Shown here: positions 34,304-41,500 of the stretch, in pieces | Layout: each line of letters starts with the position of its first letter | Numbering within the stretch: position 1 is the stretch's first letter | Assembly (NCBI RefSeq): GCF_003667445.1 | Contig: NZ_RCTF01000026.1 | Coordinates: 1 to 41,500, forward strand | Direction of reading: 5' to 3' | DNA: 41,500 nucleotides | Source: Xanthobacter tagetidis | Lineage (GTDB): Bacteria > Pseudomonadota > Alphaproteobacteria > Rhizobiales > Xanthobacteraceae | The notes under the pieces: generated by a model | Databases searched by the model: none | Told to the model about the DNA's origin: nothing | What the model saw: the letters and a program-made list of their open reading frames with translations, nothing else | Position numbers and translations under genes: made by a program

Positions 34304-35509
34304 ATGTCGGAAGGCGGCATCTATCTTTACACGGGGCCGGCGTTCGCCCTGATCGTCGCGGCGACCTTCTTCGGCGCTTGGCTCTACCAACGCCAGCGCG
34401 GCTACGTGCTGCTGTTCGCCTTGGCCTTCCTCGCCTTCGCCCTCGGCTCGCTCTCCCAGATGTTGCTCATCCCGCGCGACTACGGGAGCAACACGATGAT
34501 CTCATCCATCCTCTACACCTTCGCCATCCTCTGCCTGGTGGAGGGGGTGATGCTGCGCCGGGGTGTCCAAGGGGTGGATGTGGTGCTCGTCGGCCTCGCC
34601 GGTGGGATCATCGTCCTGCTCTATTATTTCTACTATGTCGACAGGGACTTGGTGACGCGCATCTATATCGGGAATTTCGGATATGGATTGATGGTTGTCT
34701 ACGCGTCGCTCCGGCTCGTGCGCCTGTCCAATCGCAAGATCATGGACCGGGTCATCCTTGTTATACTTCTGCTGTTCGGGCTCCACTTCTTCCCGCGTAC
34801 GCTCCTCACGATGGGGGCTTCCGACGCCATCCGGGACTACGTTCGGAACTGGCCCGAGGGCGATATGCAGGGGTTGAGCATGAAGTTCCGCACCTCGCCG
34901 TTCTGGCAGGTGCTCAACTTCTCGCTGCTCATCAGCGCCTTCCTGATGGCCATGACGCTGCTCGCCGCGGTGGCGATGGACGTGATCGAGGACATCAGCC
35001 GGGAGGGGGGCATCGACGCGCTTACGGGGCTCGCCAACCGGCGCGGGTTTCATCGCCGGGCGCGGAGCATCAGGCCCACCGGGCCGTTCGCGCCGATCAG
35101 CGTGGTCTATTGCGACATCGACCGGTTCAAGGCGATCAACGACACGTACGGCCACCCCGTGGGCGACCGGGTGCTCCAGAAGTTCGCACGGCTGGTGGAG
35201 CAGGAGGTGCGCGGCGACGACGTGGTGGCGCGCTTCGGCGGCGAGGAGTTCGTGATGCTGCTGATGCGCGCCAATCGCGCCGGCGCCGCGGGTCTTGCCG
35301 AGCGGCTGCGGGCCGAGACCGAGCTGACGAACTTTCCCGGATTGCCGCCGGGCGCGACGGTCACCGCCAGCTTCGGCATCGCCGAATGGCGGCCGGACGA
35401 GGAACTGACCGAGGCCATGTACCGTGCCGACCGCATGGTCTATGTGGCGAAGCGCGCGGGCCGCAACCGCGTGGCCGCCGATGAGATTCGCGCGGCTGGC
35501 GCCGATTGA
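34304..35509 (+). CDS. Membrane-bound GGDEF diguanylate cyclase
   Basis: A 401-residue protein. About residues 8-230 form a six- to seven-TM sensor-type region; 245-395 form a GGDEF domain making c-di-GMP from two GTP. The active-site signature is RFGGEEF (a functional GGEEF variant), preceded by DALTGLANRRGF and CDIDRFKAINDTYGHPVGD. RGDD stands five residues before GGEEF, so the product-inhibition I-site (RxxD) is kept. The start at 34304 follows GGAGGG closely; the open frame extends to 34139, but that part overlaps the repeat-bearing leader. No EAL domain. The membrane-region ligand is unknown. Confidence 0.92.
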   Translation: MSEGGIYLYTGPAFALIVAATFFGAWLYQRQRGYVLLFALAFLAFALGSLSQMLLIPRDYGSNTMISSILYTFAILCLVEGVMLRRGVQGVDVVLVGLAGGIIVLLYYFYYVDRDLVTRIYIGNFGYGLMVVYASLRLVRLSNRKIMDRVILVILLLFGLHFFPRTLLTMGASDAIRDYVRNWPEGDMQGLSMKFRTSPFWQVLNFSLLISAFLMAMTLLAAVAMDVIEDISREGGIDALTGLANRRGFHRRARSIRPTGPFAPISVVYCDIDRFKAINDTYGHPVGDRVLQKFARLVEQEVRGDDVVARFGGEEFVMLLMRANRAGAAGLAERLRAETELTNFPGLPPGATVTASFGIAEWRPDEELTEAMYRADRMVYVAKRAGRNRVAADEIRAAGAD

Positions 35510-35574
35510 TCGAGATCAAGGCGGCCGCGCCGCCGCGCTGGCTAGGCTCGCCCCCAAAATTGGGGGAGGTAGCC

Positions 35575-35679
35575 GTGCCGTCACAGACATTCGCCGTGAT
35601 CGCCGCCGTTGTCGCCGCGTTTGGCGGCTTCGCCGTCGTGCTCGCCTGGGCGGACTACTACGCGACGCCGAAGCGCTAG
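35575..35679 (+). CDS. 34-residue single-TM membrane peptide
   Basis: A GTG-started frame with a very strong GGGGGAGG site 5 bases upstream. It encodes one hydrophobic helix (about residues 6-25) ending in WADYYATPKR, with the basic tail expected inside the cytoplasm. A short inverted repeat (35551-35557, 35560-35566) runs into the ribosome-binding site and might limit access to it. Its length hides it from ordinary gene callers. Function unknown; by size and form it could be a small subunit or regulator of a membrane complex (inference). Confidence 0.55.
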   Translation: MPSQTFAVIAAVVAAFGGFAVVLAWADYYATPKR

Positions 35680-36020
35680 ATTCCCGGACACCATATCCGC
35701 TCCCGCGGGACAGGCCGTCGCACGCCATCCGTGTTCCGAGCTATGGCCGTGCGGAACATCCACGTTGAAGGCGCACGCCACGGCTGTTTCACCGCCGATC
35801 GCGCCGCTCGGCCTGCGCCGCCGCCATCGGCCGGTGCCGTCTTCTCGACGTGATCCGCCTGCCGACGGCGCGAGCCAAGCCAACACCTGGAGCCAGAGCA
35901 AGCCCGCGCCCGGCCGGCAGACCGGCGGCATCGGTGCGCGCCGCAATGCGGGCGGCCAGGCCCGTGGCCTCTGAGGTGTCGCTGAGTTAGGAATAGGCCG
36001 GGGCCGAACCGGGAGTGAGG
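35680..36020. other. Gene-free stretch before the YcgN-like gene
   Basis: About 340 bases without a convincing gene. Open frames here have arginine- or proline-rich translations without ribosome-binding sites. No repeat copy, clear promoter or RNA gene was recognised. Confidence 0.5.
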
Positions 36021-36536
36021 ATGGCCGAGGAGCCTTTCTGGCGCGTCAAGCCGCTTGCCGCCATGAGCGCCGCGGAGTGGGAGAGCCTGTGCGACGGGTG
36101 CGGGCGCTGCTGCCTTGTGAAGCTCGAGGACGAGGATACCGGCCAGATCGCCTATACCGACGTCGCCTGCCGCCTGTTCGATGCCGGAACCTGCCGCTGC
36201 GCCGACTATGAGAACCGCTCGGCGCAGGTGCCCGATTGCGTGCGCCTCACGCCGGACGCCGTGGCGAGCCTGGCCTGGCTGCCGCCCACCTGCGGCTATC
36301 GCCTGGTGTCGGAAGGCAAGGACCTGCCGTTCTGGCATCCCCTGGTCTCGGGCGACCGCGGAACCGTGGCGGCGGCGGGCATCTCGGTGGCGGGGCGCGT
36401 GGCGGGCAGCGAGGAGGCCTTCGGCCTGTTCGAGCTGGTCGACCACATCGTCGCCTGGCCGGTGCGCTGGCCCAAGGGAGCAAAAGGCGCTGCCAAGGGG
36501 CGAGCGCGCGCACCCAAGGCCCGGTGCGCGGAATGA
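36021..36536 (+). CDS. YcgN/UPF0260-family cysteine-cluster protein
   Basis: A 171-residue protein whose N-terminal half carries the family's Cys pattern (CDGCGRCC at about 29-36, then DVACRLFD, CRCADYENR and PDCVRLTP), probably binding Zn or an Fe-S cluster. The C-terminal part ends in LFELVDHIVAWPVRW and a basic, low-complexity tail. The family is widespread in proteobacteria with no settled function. The start at 36021 is preferred (GGGAG 5 bases upstream); a GTG at 36015 is possible. Its stop lies at the edge of the terminator of the convergent rpsA gene. Confidence 0.88.
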   Translation: MAEEPFWRVKPLAAMSAAEWESLCDGCGRCCLVKLEDEDTGQIAYTDVACRLFDAGTCRCADYENRSAQVPDCVRLTPDAVASLAWLPPTCGYRLVSEGKDLPFWHPLVSGDRGTVAAAGISVAGRVAGSEEAFGLFELVDHIVAWPVRWPKGAKGAAKGRARAPKARCAE

Positions 36537-36564
36537 AAAAGGGCCGGCGCGAACGCCGGCCCTT
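36536..36564 (-). terminator. Rho-independent terminator of rpsA
   Basis: An 11-bp perfect stem (36539-36549, 36554-36564). Read on the minus strand the loop is TTCG, an extra-stable tetraloop, and the stem is followed by a T-run (A-run 36536-36540 on plus). It lies about 40 bases past the rpsA stop and reaches the YcgN stop codon. Confidence 0.88.
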
Positions 36565-36601
36565 CGTCTCGAAGCCTTGGAACTGAAAGCCTAAGACAGG
36601 C

Positions 36602-38305
36602 TCAGTCTTCCTTCTCGGCGCCGGCGCGCTGCTTGAGCGCGGCACCCAGGATGTCGCCGAGCGAAGCGCCCGAATCCTGCGAGCCGTACTGCGCCACGGC
36701 CTCCTTCTCCTCGGCGATTTCCATTGCCTTGATGGAGACCTGCACCTTGCGCGCCTTGCGGTCGAACAAGGTGACGCGGGCGTCCAGCTTGTCGCCGACC
36801 GAGAAGCGCTCGGGGCGCTGGTCGTTGCGGTCGCGGGCGAGCTCGGAGCGCTTGATGAAGGCGGAAAGGTCGGTGCCGGTGAGCTTCACCTCGATGCCGC
36901 CGTCCTTCACGTCCGAGACCTCGCAGGTCACGACCGCGCCCTTCTTCACCTCGCCCGCGTCGGCGAAGGGATCGCCGGCCAGCTGCTTGATGCCGAGGGA
37001 GATGCGCTCCTTCTCGACGTCCACGTCGAGCACCACGGCCTTCACCATGTCGCCCTTGCGGTATTCGTCGATCACCTGCTCGCCCGGACGGTTCCAGTCG
37101 AGGTCGGAGAGGTGGACCATGCCGTCCACGTCGCCGTCGAGGCCGAGGAACAGGCCGAACTCGGTCTTGTTCTTGACCTCGCCTTCCACCACCGCGCCGG
37201 GGGCATACTTCTCGGCGAAGGCCTCCCACGGGTTCTGGAGGGTCTGCTTGAGGCCGAGCGAGATGCGGCGCTTGGCGCTGTCCACTTCCAGCACCTGCAC
37301 CTCGACCTCCTGGGAGGTGGAGACGATCTTGCCGGGATGGACGTTCTTCTTGGTCCAGCTCATCTCGGAGACGTGGATGAGGCCTTCGATGCCGGGCTCC
37401 AGCTCCACGAACGCGCCGTAGTCGGTGATGTTGGTCACGCGGCCCTTGAAGCGGGCGTTGACCGGGTACTTGGCCTCGATGCCCTCCCACGGATCGCCCA
37501 GCAGCTGCTTCATGCCGAGCGAGATGCGGTGGGTCTCGTGGTTGATCTTGATGATCTTGACCTTCACCGTCTGGCCGATGTTGAGCACCTCGGTCGGGTG
37601 GTTCACGCGGCGCCACGCGATGTCGGTGACGTGCAGCAGGCCGTCGATGCCGCCGAGGTCAACGAACGCGCCGTAGTCGGTGATGTTCTTGACCACGCCC
37701 TCGATGGCCTGACCCTCTTCGAGGTTCTGCACCAGCTCGTGGCGCTGCTCGGCGCGGGTCTCTTCCAGCACGGTGCGGCGGGAGACGACGATGTTGCCGC
37801 GGCGGCGATCCATCTTGAGGATCTGGAACGGCTGCTGGTTGTGCATCAGCGGGCCGACGTCGCGGATCGGGCGGATGTCCACCTGCGAGCGCGGCAGGAA
37901 CGCCACGGCGCCGTCGAGGTCGACGGTGAAGCCGCCCTTCACCTGGTTGAAGATCACGCCGAAGACCTTCTCGTTGGCCGTGAAGGCCTTTTCGAGCTTG
38001 ATCCAGCTCTCCTCGCGGCGCGCCTTGTCGCGCGAGAGGACGGCCTCGCCCATGGCGTTCTCGACGCGCTCGAGATAGACCTCGACCTCGTCGCCCACCT
38101 GGATGGTGTTCTCGCGGCCGGGGCCGGCGAACTCGCGCAGCGCGACGCGGCCTTCGGTCTTCAGACCGATGTCGATGATCGCCAGATCCTTCTCGATGGC
38201 GACCACGATGCCCTTGACGACCGACCCTTCCTGGGTGTCGGCGCTGCCGAAGCTCTCGTCGAGGAGCGCGGCGAAATCTTCACGGGTGGTTTCTACGGCG
38301 GTCAT
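36602..38305 (-). CDS. rpsA: 30S ribosomal protein S1
   Basis: A 567-residue S1 made of six S1/OB-fold repeats, starting MTAVETTREDFAALLDESFG. It binds mRNA and brings leaders to the 30S subunit. Repeats 3-6 show the FKGRVTNITDYGAFVELEPGIEGLIHVSEMSW type pattern several times (for example ITDYGAFVDLGGIDGLLHVTDIAWRR in repeat 3). Length is normal for alphaproteobacteria. cmk, which often precedes rpsA, is not adjacent; instead there is a leader of about 270 bases behind a clear promoter, and a strong terminator follows. A long leader is compatible with autogenous control by S1 (inference). Confidence 0.97.
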   Translation of the reverse strand: MTAVETTREDFAALLDESFGSADTQEGSVVKGIVVAIEKDLAIIDIGLKTEGRVALREFAGPGRENTIQVGDEVEVYLERVENAMGEAVLSRDKARREESWIKLEKAFTANEKVFGVIFNQVKGGFTVDLDGAVAFLPRSQVDIRPIRDVGPLMHNQQPFQILKMDRRRGNIVVSRRTVLEETRAEQRHELVQNLEEGQAIEGVVKNITDYGAFVDLGGIDGLLHVTDIAWRRVNHPTEVLNIGQTVKVKIIKINHETHRISLGMKQLLGDPWEGIEAKYPVNARFKGRVTNITDYGAFVELEPGIEGLIHVSEMSWTKKNVHPGKIVSTSQEVEVQVLEVDSAKRRISLGLKQTLQNPWEAFAEKYAPGAVVEGEVKNKTEFGLFLGLDGDVDGMVHLSDLDWNRPGEQVIDEYRKGDMVKAVVLDVDVEKERISLGIKQLAGDPFADAGEVKKGAVVTCEVSDVKDGGIEVKLTGTDLSAFIKRSELARDRNDQRPERFSVGDKLDARVTLFDRKARKVQVSIKAMEIAEEKEAVAQYGSQDSGASLGDILGAALKQRAGAEKED

Positions 38306-38585
38306 TCAAACTCCGAAATTCGCTGCGCCGGCGTCTGGTGTTGCAAGACCCTGGGCTGCTCGGTTGTCCAGGCGCTTCCTGTTCGGAAAACGGACTGGAC
38401 GGCCGCCGACGGAGGTCGGCAGGCCGGCGCAAAACGCCGAGCGGCACGGGATGTGATGGGCTGGCCGGGTTCTGCTCAGCGAAAGCCAGGGCGGGCTGCC
38501 TCCGACGAACTGGGTCGCGTATCCCGCGTCCCCAGGCCCGCCCGGGCGGCCTCCACCTTTGGGGAGCGCGACCTCGGACGCCGCT

Positions 38586-38614
38586 CACATAGGGGAAAAG
38601 CGGCACGAACGCAA
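38586..38614 (-). promoter_or_regulatory. rpsA promoter and start of its long leader
   Basis: On the minus strand TTGCGT (38609-38614) and TATGTG (38586-38591) are separated by 17 bases; with flanking C's they read CTTGCG and CTATGT, close to the alphaproteobacterial housekeeping pattern. The start codon is at 38305, so the leader (about 38306-38579) is roughly 270 bases and contains no gene that I trust. Confidence 0.6.
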
Positions 38615-38655
38615 GGGTTGTAGCCGGATCGGGGCGGCAGCGGCAGGCGAATGCC

Positions 38656-40245
38656 TCACTCCGCGATGATCTTGACCTTCTCGCCGTATTTCAGCTTGGC
38701 GCCGGCATCGAGTCCGTTGAGGATCAGGAAGCGCTCCATCGGCCGGTCCGGCACCTGCATGCGGGCGGCAAACGTCTGCGGCCCGTCGCCGAGGCCGACG
38801 CCGACCACGCGCACGCGCAGCGGCTTCACCGCGTCCGCCTCGCCCGACGTGACGCGACGGAAGGAATTGGCGGCGGCGCGGAACTGCCGGTCCACCTCCG
38901 GCGTCAGCTCGCGCGCGGCGAAGATCAACCGGTAGACGTCCGAGCCGAAGCGGATGGCGAACATGCGGAACGACCACTGGTCGCCGCGGGCGATCGCAGT
39001 GGCGGCGGAGAAGCCGTTGATGGTCAGCGTCTCCACCGTGTTGATCTCCACCCCCTCGATCCAGCCGGAGGAGAGGTATTCCGCCAGCGACTGGTTGGCC
39101 GTCACCCGCACCGCGTCGAGCCTGAGCGCCTCGCGCCCCGCCTGGGTGGCGCCGAGCACCGCCTGGGAGGTGTTCTCCAGCGAGAAGCCCTCCGGCGCCG
39201 AGAACGTGAAGCCGAGCTTAGGGTGGAAGAAGGTGCGGCCGCGGACGAAGCCCTCCTTCGGGTCGTCGCCGTAGATCATGCCATCGATGGCGGCAAGATA
39301 GACCGAGCGGTCGCGCTCGCCCGCGCCCGGCTGGGCATATTGGCGCGCATTGGCGATGGCGATGGAGATGCGCTCGGGCGTCGCCGGGTGGGACGACAGG
39401 AAGTCCACCTCCGCCGACGCGCCCGGCTTGGCCGCGAGGGCGCCGGCGCGCAGCTCCGCATAGCGGCCCATGTCGGTGAGGAAGCGCGAGGCGCCGTAGG
39501 GGTCGAAGCCCGCGCGCGCGGCGATGCCGACGCCGATGGCGTCCGCCTCCAGCTCCTGGCCGCGGGAGAAGGTGGCGAGCGTGCTGCGGCTCTTCTCCAG
39601 CGTGAGCGCCCCTACCGCGGGATCGTTCAGCACGTCGGAGACCACCCGGCTCACCAGCACGGTGCGCTCCATCTGGTCCTCGCGGATCACCGCGTGGCGG
39701 GCGATCACATGCGCCATCTCGTGGGCGAGGACCGAGGAGAGTTCAGAGGTGTCGTTGGCGAGCGCGAGCAGGCCGCGCGTCACGTAGAGCGAGCCGTTGG
39801 AGAGCGCGAAGGCGTTGATGGCGGGCGAATTGAGCACCGTGACGCGGTATTTCAGGTCCGGCCGTTCCGAGGCCGCCACGAGGCGCTCCACGGTCTGCTG
39901 GATCAGCGCCTTGAGCTGGGGATCGGCATAGGCGCCCCCATAGGACGCGATGAGCCGCTCGTGCTCGCCGCGCTGGGAGGGCGACATCTCCGCAAACTCG
40001 GAGCGGGTCGACGCATCGCCCGTGCCGGGGCTGACGGAGAGGCCCGCCTGGTCGAGGTCGATGCCGGCGCAGCCGGACAGGGCCAAGGCGAATGCGAAGG
40101 CTGCGGCCAGCCCGCCGTTCCGCGGGAGGCGACGGGACAGCCGGCCGGGCACATCGGGCGTCAGGCATGCGCGATCGAACGCGCGCGCACCACGTGCCGC
40201 GTGCCGGTCCGCCATCGTCCTGCGCCCCGCCGCCAGGCTCTTCAC
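38656..40245 (-). CDS. M48-family zinc metalloprotease, lipoprotein, with C-terminal LysM-like region
   Basis: A 529-residue BepA-like protease. A lipobox (LALSGC, about residues 54-59) follows a basic N-terminus, indicating an outer-membrane-facing lipoprotein. The Zn site is HEMAH (VLAHEMAHVIARHA) with a downstream Glu ligand in the ELEADAIG segment. The last 60 residues resemble a LysM-like unit (MERFLILNGLDAGAKLKYGEKVKII). The family acts in outer-membrane protein quality control. The start is a GTG at 40245 whose GTGA overlaps the stop of the upstream SNase-like gene; an ATG at 40215 is also possible. Confidence 0.88.
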   Translation of the reverse strand: MKSLAAGRRTMADRHAARGARAFDRACLTPDVPGRLSRRLPRNGGLAAAFAFALALSGCAGIDLDQAGLSVSPGTGDASTRSEFAEMSPSQRGEHERLIASYGGAYADPQLKALIQQTVERLVAASERPDLKYRVTVLNSPAINAFALSNGSLYVTRGLLALANDTSELSSVLAHEMAHVIARHAVIREDQMERTVLVSRVVSDVLNDPAVGALTLEKSRSTLATFSRGQELEADAIGVGIAARAGFDPYGASRFLTDMGRYAELRAGALAAKPGASAEVDFLSSHPATPERISIAIANARQYAQPGAGERDRSVYLAAIDGMIYGDDPKEGFVRGRTFFHPKLGFTFSAPEGFSLENTSQAVLGATQAGREALRLDAVRVTANQSLAEYLSSGWIEGVEINTVETLTINGFSAATAIARGDQWSFRMFAIRFGSDVYRLIFAARELTPEVDRQFRAAANSFRRVTSGEADAVKPLRVRVVGVGLGDGPQTFAARMQVPDRPMERFLILNGLDAGAKLKYGEKVKIIAE

Positions 40246-41099
40246 CTTGCCGTGTCCTCCTTCGACTCGGCCGTGGCCGGGCCTTCCAGGATCAATATCT
40301 CATGCCTGCTGCGCACGAATATGGCAGGTCCGCCGTCCATCCGCACCACGCCGCGCACCGACACCAGGGTGCCGCGCAACATGGCGGCAACGAGGCCATC
40401 CCCCAAGATTGTGGCAAAATCGCCGGCCGGCAGGACGATGGTGAAGTCCTCGCGCCAGCGTGACCCGAAGTTGAGGAACACCTTCTCCCGCGTCGCGCCG
40501 GCCGCGCGCACGCGCCCCTCGACCAGGGTGAAGAGGCCGGCGCGCCGGCCGAGCCGGTCGTGGTCGTGCGCCGGCGCGACGGTGTCGGGGTCCGAGAAGA
40601 TGCCGCGGCGCTTCTGCCGGGCTTGCGCTTCCGCGGCGAGAAGCGCCGCGGCGCAGGCCGGCGCGGCGCCAGGGTCGGCATAGCCTGCGCCGGCAGCAAG
40701 CAGGGCCAAGGCAAGGGAAGGGCTGCCACCATCCGCCGGGCTGCCCGGTTCGGGCAGGAGGACCGCATCCCCCGCGAGCCGGCCATGCCGGTCGGCGGAC
40801 CGGACCGCGGGCACGAGCAGGCGCCCGTCGAGCACCATCTCGGCCGCCGCGCGGGAGCGCGCGAGGAGGCCGGGCTGCGGATCGAGCGCCGTGGGCAGCG
40901 CGAGCCCGAGGAGCACAAGGCTGCGGCCGTCGGAGAGCGCGAGCGCGCCGTCGGCGCCCCAGCCCGCCGCGAGCGCGGCCGCAGGCGCGAATGGGCCCGG
41001 CGGCGGCGCGGGGGCCATGCCGTGCTCGCATGCCTGCGCCGCCGCGCCGGACGCGAGCGCGGCTGAGAGCAGGGGCAGCAGCCAAAGGCGGCGTCGCAT
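40242..41099 (-). CDS. Secreted SNase-like (thermonuclease-fold) protein
   Basis: A 285-residue protein with a signal peptide (MRRRLWLLPLLSAALASGAAAQA). The region about 50-165 resembles the staphylococcal-nuclease fold: SLVLLGLALPTAL, ARSRAAAEMVLDGRLLVP, and HGRLAGDAVLL. The usual Arg/Glu catalytic set is not clearly complete, so it may be non-catalytic. A second part (about 195-275; LVEGRVRAAGATREKVFLNFGSRW) resembles an OB-type extension. The start at 41099 is chosen for the adjacent hydrophobic core; an in-frame ATG at 41108 is an alternative. It overlaps the protease gene by 4 bases. The IS110 element begins roughly 190 bases upstream and may have altered its promoter. Confidence 0.75.
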   Translation of the reverse strand: MRRRLWLLPLLSAALASGAAAQACEHGMAPAPPPGPFAPAAALAAGWGADGALALSDGRSLVLLGLALPTALDPQPGLLARSRAAAEMVLDGRLLVPAVRSADRHGRLAGDAVLLPEPGSPADGGSPSLALALLAAGAGYADPGAAPACAAALLAAEAQARQKRRGIFSDPDTVAPAHDHDRLGRRAGLFTLVEGRVRAAGATREKVFLNFGSRWREDFTIVLPAGDFATILGDGLVAAMLRGTLVSVRGVVRMDGGPAIFVRSRHEILILEGPATAESKEDTAR

Positions 41100-41309
41100 G
41101 TCTCCCATCCGGTCGCATTGCCTCGTGGCGTCCGAGAATAAGGCGACCCCGCCCGGCGCAGAAGAGCCGCTCCCGCCCGCAGCCTTCACCTTTCCTGACG
41201 CGACATTGCACGCGCGCGACGGGTGCCCCCCGCCAGGCAGGCCCACGCACCGGCCCGCCACACAGACCCGCGGACGAACCCCTTGTAACTTTGGTTCTGC
41301 CGGATCGGG

Positions 41310-41315
41310 TATAGT
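41310..41315 (+). promoter_or_regulatory. -10 box in the IS110 left end
   Basis: TATAGT (41310-41315) is a good -10, set in a small inverted repeat (CGGG 41306-41309 / CCCG 41316-41319). No good -35 lies at the right spacing. In IS110 circles a -35 can be supplied by the right end at the junction, which would fit. Confidence 0.45.
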
Positions 41316-41321
41316 CCCGGT

Positions 41322-41463
41322 TGCGGTGGCGGACGGGAGACCGGTACCCCTGAGGGACCCCAAGCCCGTGGGTGAGCAAGGGTCCTCGTCCGCCGTTCCA
41401 TCGAACCCGAACAGTCGCTTGGGCCGCTCGAAGCGAAGCCCGCTTGCGCAAGGATGGGATCGG
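41322..41463 (+). ncRNA. Candidate IS110 bridge RNA
   Basis: Between the -10 box and the transposase start the DNA is highly self-complementary. An 8-bp stem (41328-41335 with 41387-41394) closes a loop of about 51 bases with inner pairings (41355-41360 with 41380-41385, or alternatively 41343-41349 with 41354-41359). A second hairpin domain lies at about 41421-41441, and CTTG/CAAG pairs near 41443-41452. Location and form match the non-coding RNA that guides IS110 recombinases to target and donor sites. The limits are estimated. Confidence 0.5.
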
Positions 41464-41500
41464 ATGGACGCTCTCAACATCGGCATCGACGTGGCCAAGG
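41464..41500 (+). CDS. IS110-family transposase (DEDD recombinase), N-terminal fragment
   Basis: Only 12 codons are in the window: MDALNIGIDVAK. The GIDVAK start is the signature of the RuvC-like DEDD domain of IS110-family transposases, whose first Asp is the one in this motif. The preceding AGGATGGGATCGG offers a purine-rich ribosome-binding region. Everything past the twelfth codon is outside the window, so intactness cannot be judged. Confidence 0.7.
   Translation, partial: MDALNIGIDVAK

Larger units (their letters stand above)
41281..41500 (+). mobile_element. Left end of an IS110-family insertion sequence (cut by window)
   Basis: The window ends in the first codons of an IS110-type transposase, preceded by a structured non-coding left end of about 150-180 bases. 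IS110 elements have no or minimal terminal inverted repeats, so the exact left boundary cannot be read here; 41281 is an estimate. The right end is outside the window. Confidence 0.65.

Noticed and set aside
35609..35974. 121-residue frame after the diguanylate cyclase
   Set aside because: Ser/Arg/Pro-rich, no ribosome-binding site, and out of frame with the better-supported 34-residue membrane peptide it overlaps.
38280..38606. 108-residue minus-strand frame upstream of rpsA
   Set aside because: Arginine/proline-rich, overlaps the rpsA start, and begins inside the promoter; treated as leader.

Overview
The window is GC-rich chromosomal DNA from an alphaproteobacterium, most likely a Rhizobiales member near Xanthobacteraceae (Xanthobacter, Ancylobacter, Azorhizobium). 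This rests on the grpE-hrcA-rph-rdgB-hemW gene order, the divergent epmA/efp pair, the high GC, and two families of dispersed palindromic repeats of a kind common in that group. No rRNA, CRISPR array or complete canonical tRNA was seen.

Layout. (1) 174-6840, minus strand: a catabolic cluster of FMN 2-hydroxy-acid oxidase, ThDP-dependent 2-keto-acid decarboxylase-like enzyme, aldehyde dehydrogenase and TctB/TctA transporter subunits. It reads as 2-hydroxy acid > 2-keto acid > aldehyde > acid, the logic of the mandelate pathway. Its promoter carries a GntR/FadR-type palindrome between -35 and -10. (2) 7396-14782: a divergent locus that I consider the best candidate for an undescribed system. 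It encodes an RsbW-like kinase, a STAS antagonist, a SpoIIE-type phosphatase with membrane sensor and HAMP, three stand-alone two-TM sensor proteins with no output domain, and an MFS transporter fused behind a similar sensor. (3) 14928-17660: an Fsr-like MFS exporter and a convergent FAD-linked D-2-hydroxy-acid dehydrogenase. (4) 17816-19635: rimM-trmD-rplS. (5) 20473-25088: a Na/Pi-cotransporter-like gene with a second STAS gene, epmA/efp, and a single-domain response regulator. (6) 25175-30004: grpE, hrcA, rph, rdgB and hemW. (7) 30068-36536: a small secreted protein, nadE, a lipid kinase, two small membrane proteins, a membrane diguanylate cyclase, a very short membrane peptide gene and a YcgN-like protein. 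(8) 36602-41099: rpsA with a long leader, an M48 lipoprotein protease and an SNase-like protein. (9) 41281-41500: the left end of an IS110-family element with its transposase start and a structured non-coding end in the place where bridge RNAs are encoded; the window cuts it off.

How it works together. The housekeeping blocks cover translation (RimM, TrmD, L19, EF-P and its lysylating enzyme, S1), protein folding, RNA and nucleotide quality control, NAD and heme supply. The accessory blocks are the hydroxy-acid operon and the partner-switching locus. In the latter, several periplasmic sensors probably feed one phosphatase/kinase/STAS switch; its downstream target is not visible and no sigma factor lies in the window. 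Two intergenic regions (7043-7391 and 19775-20203) hold eleven copies of a hairpin repeat in strictly alternating orientation. A degenerate tRNA-like sequence lies upstream of nadE.
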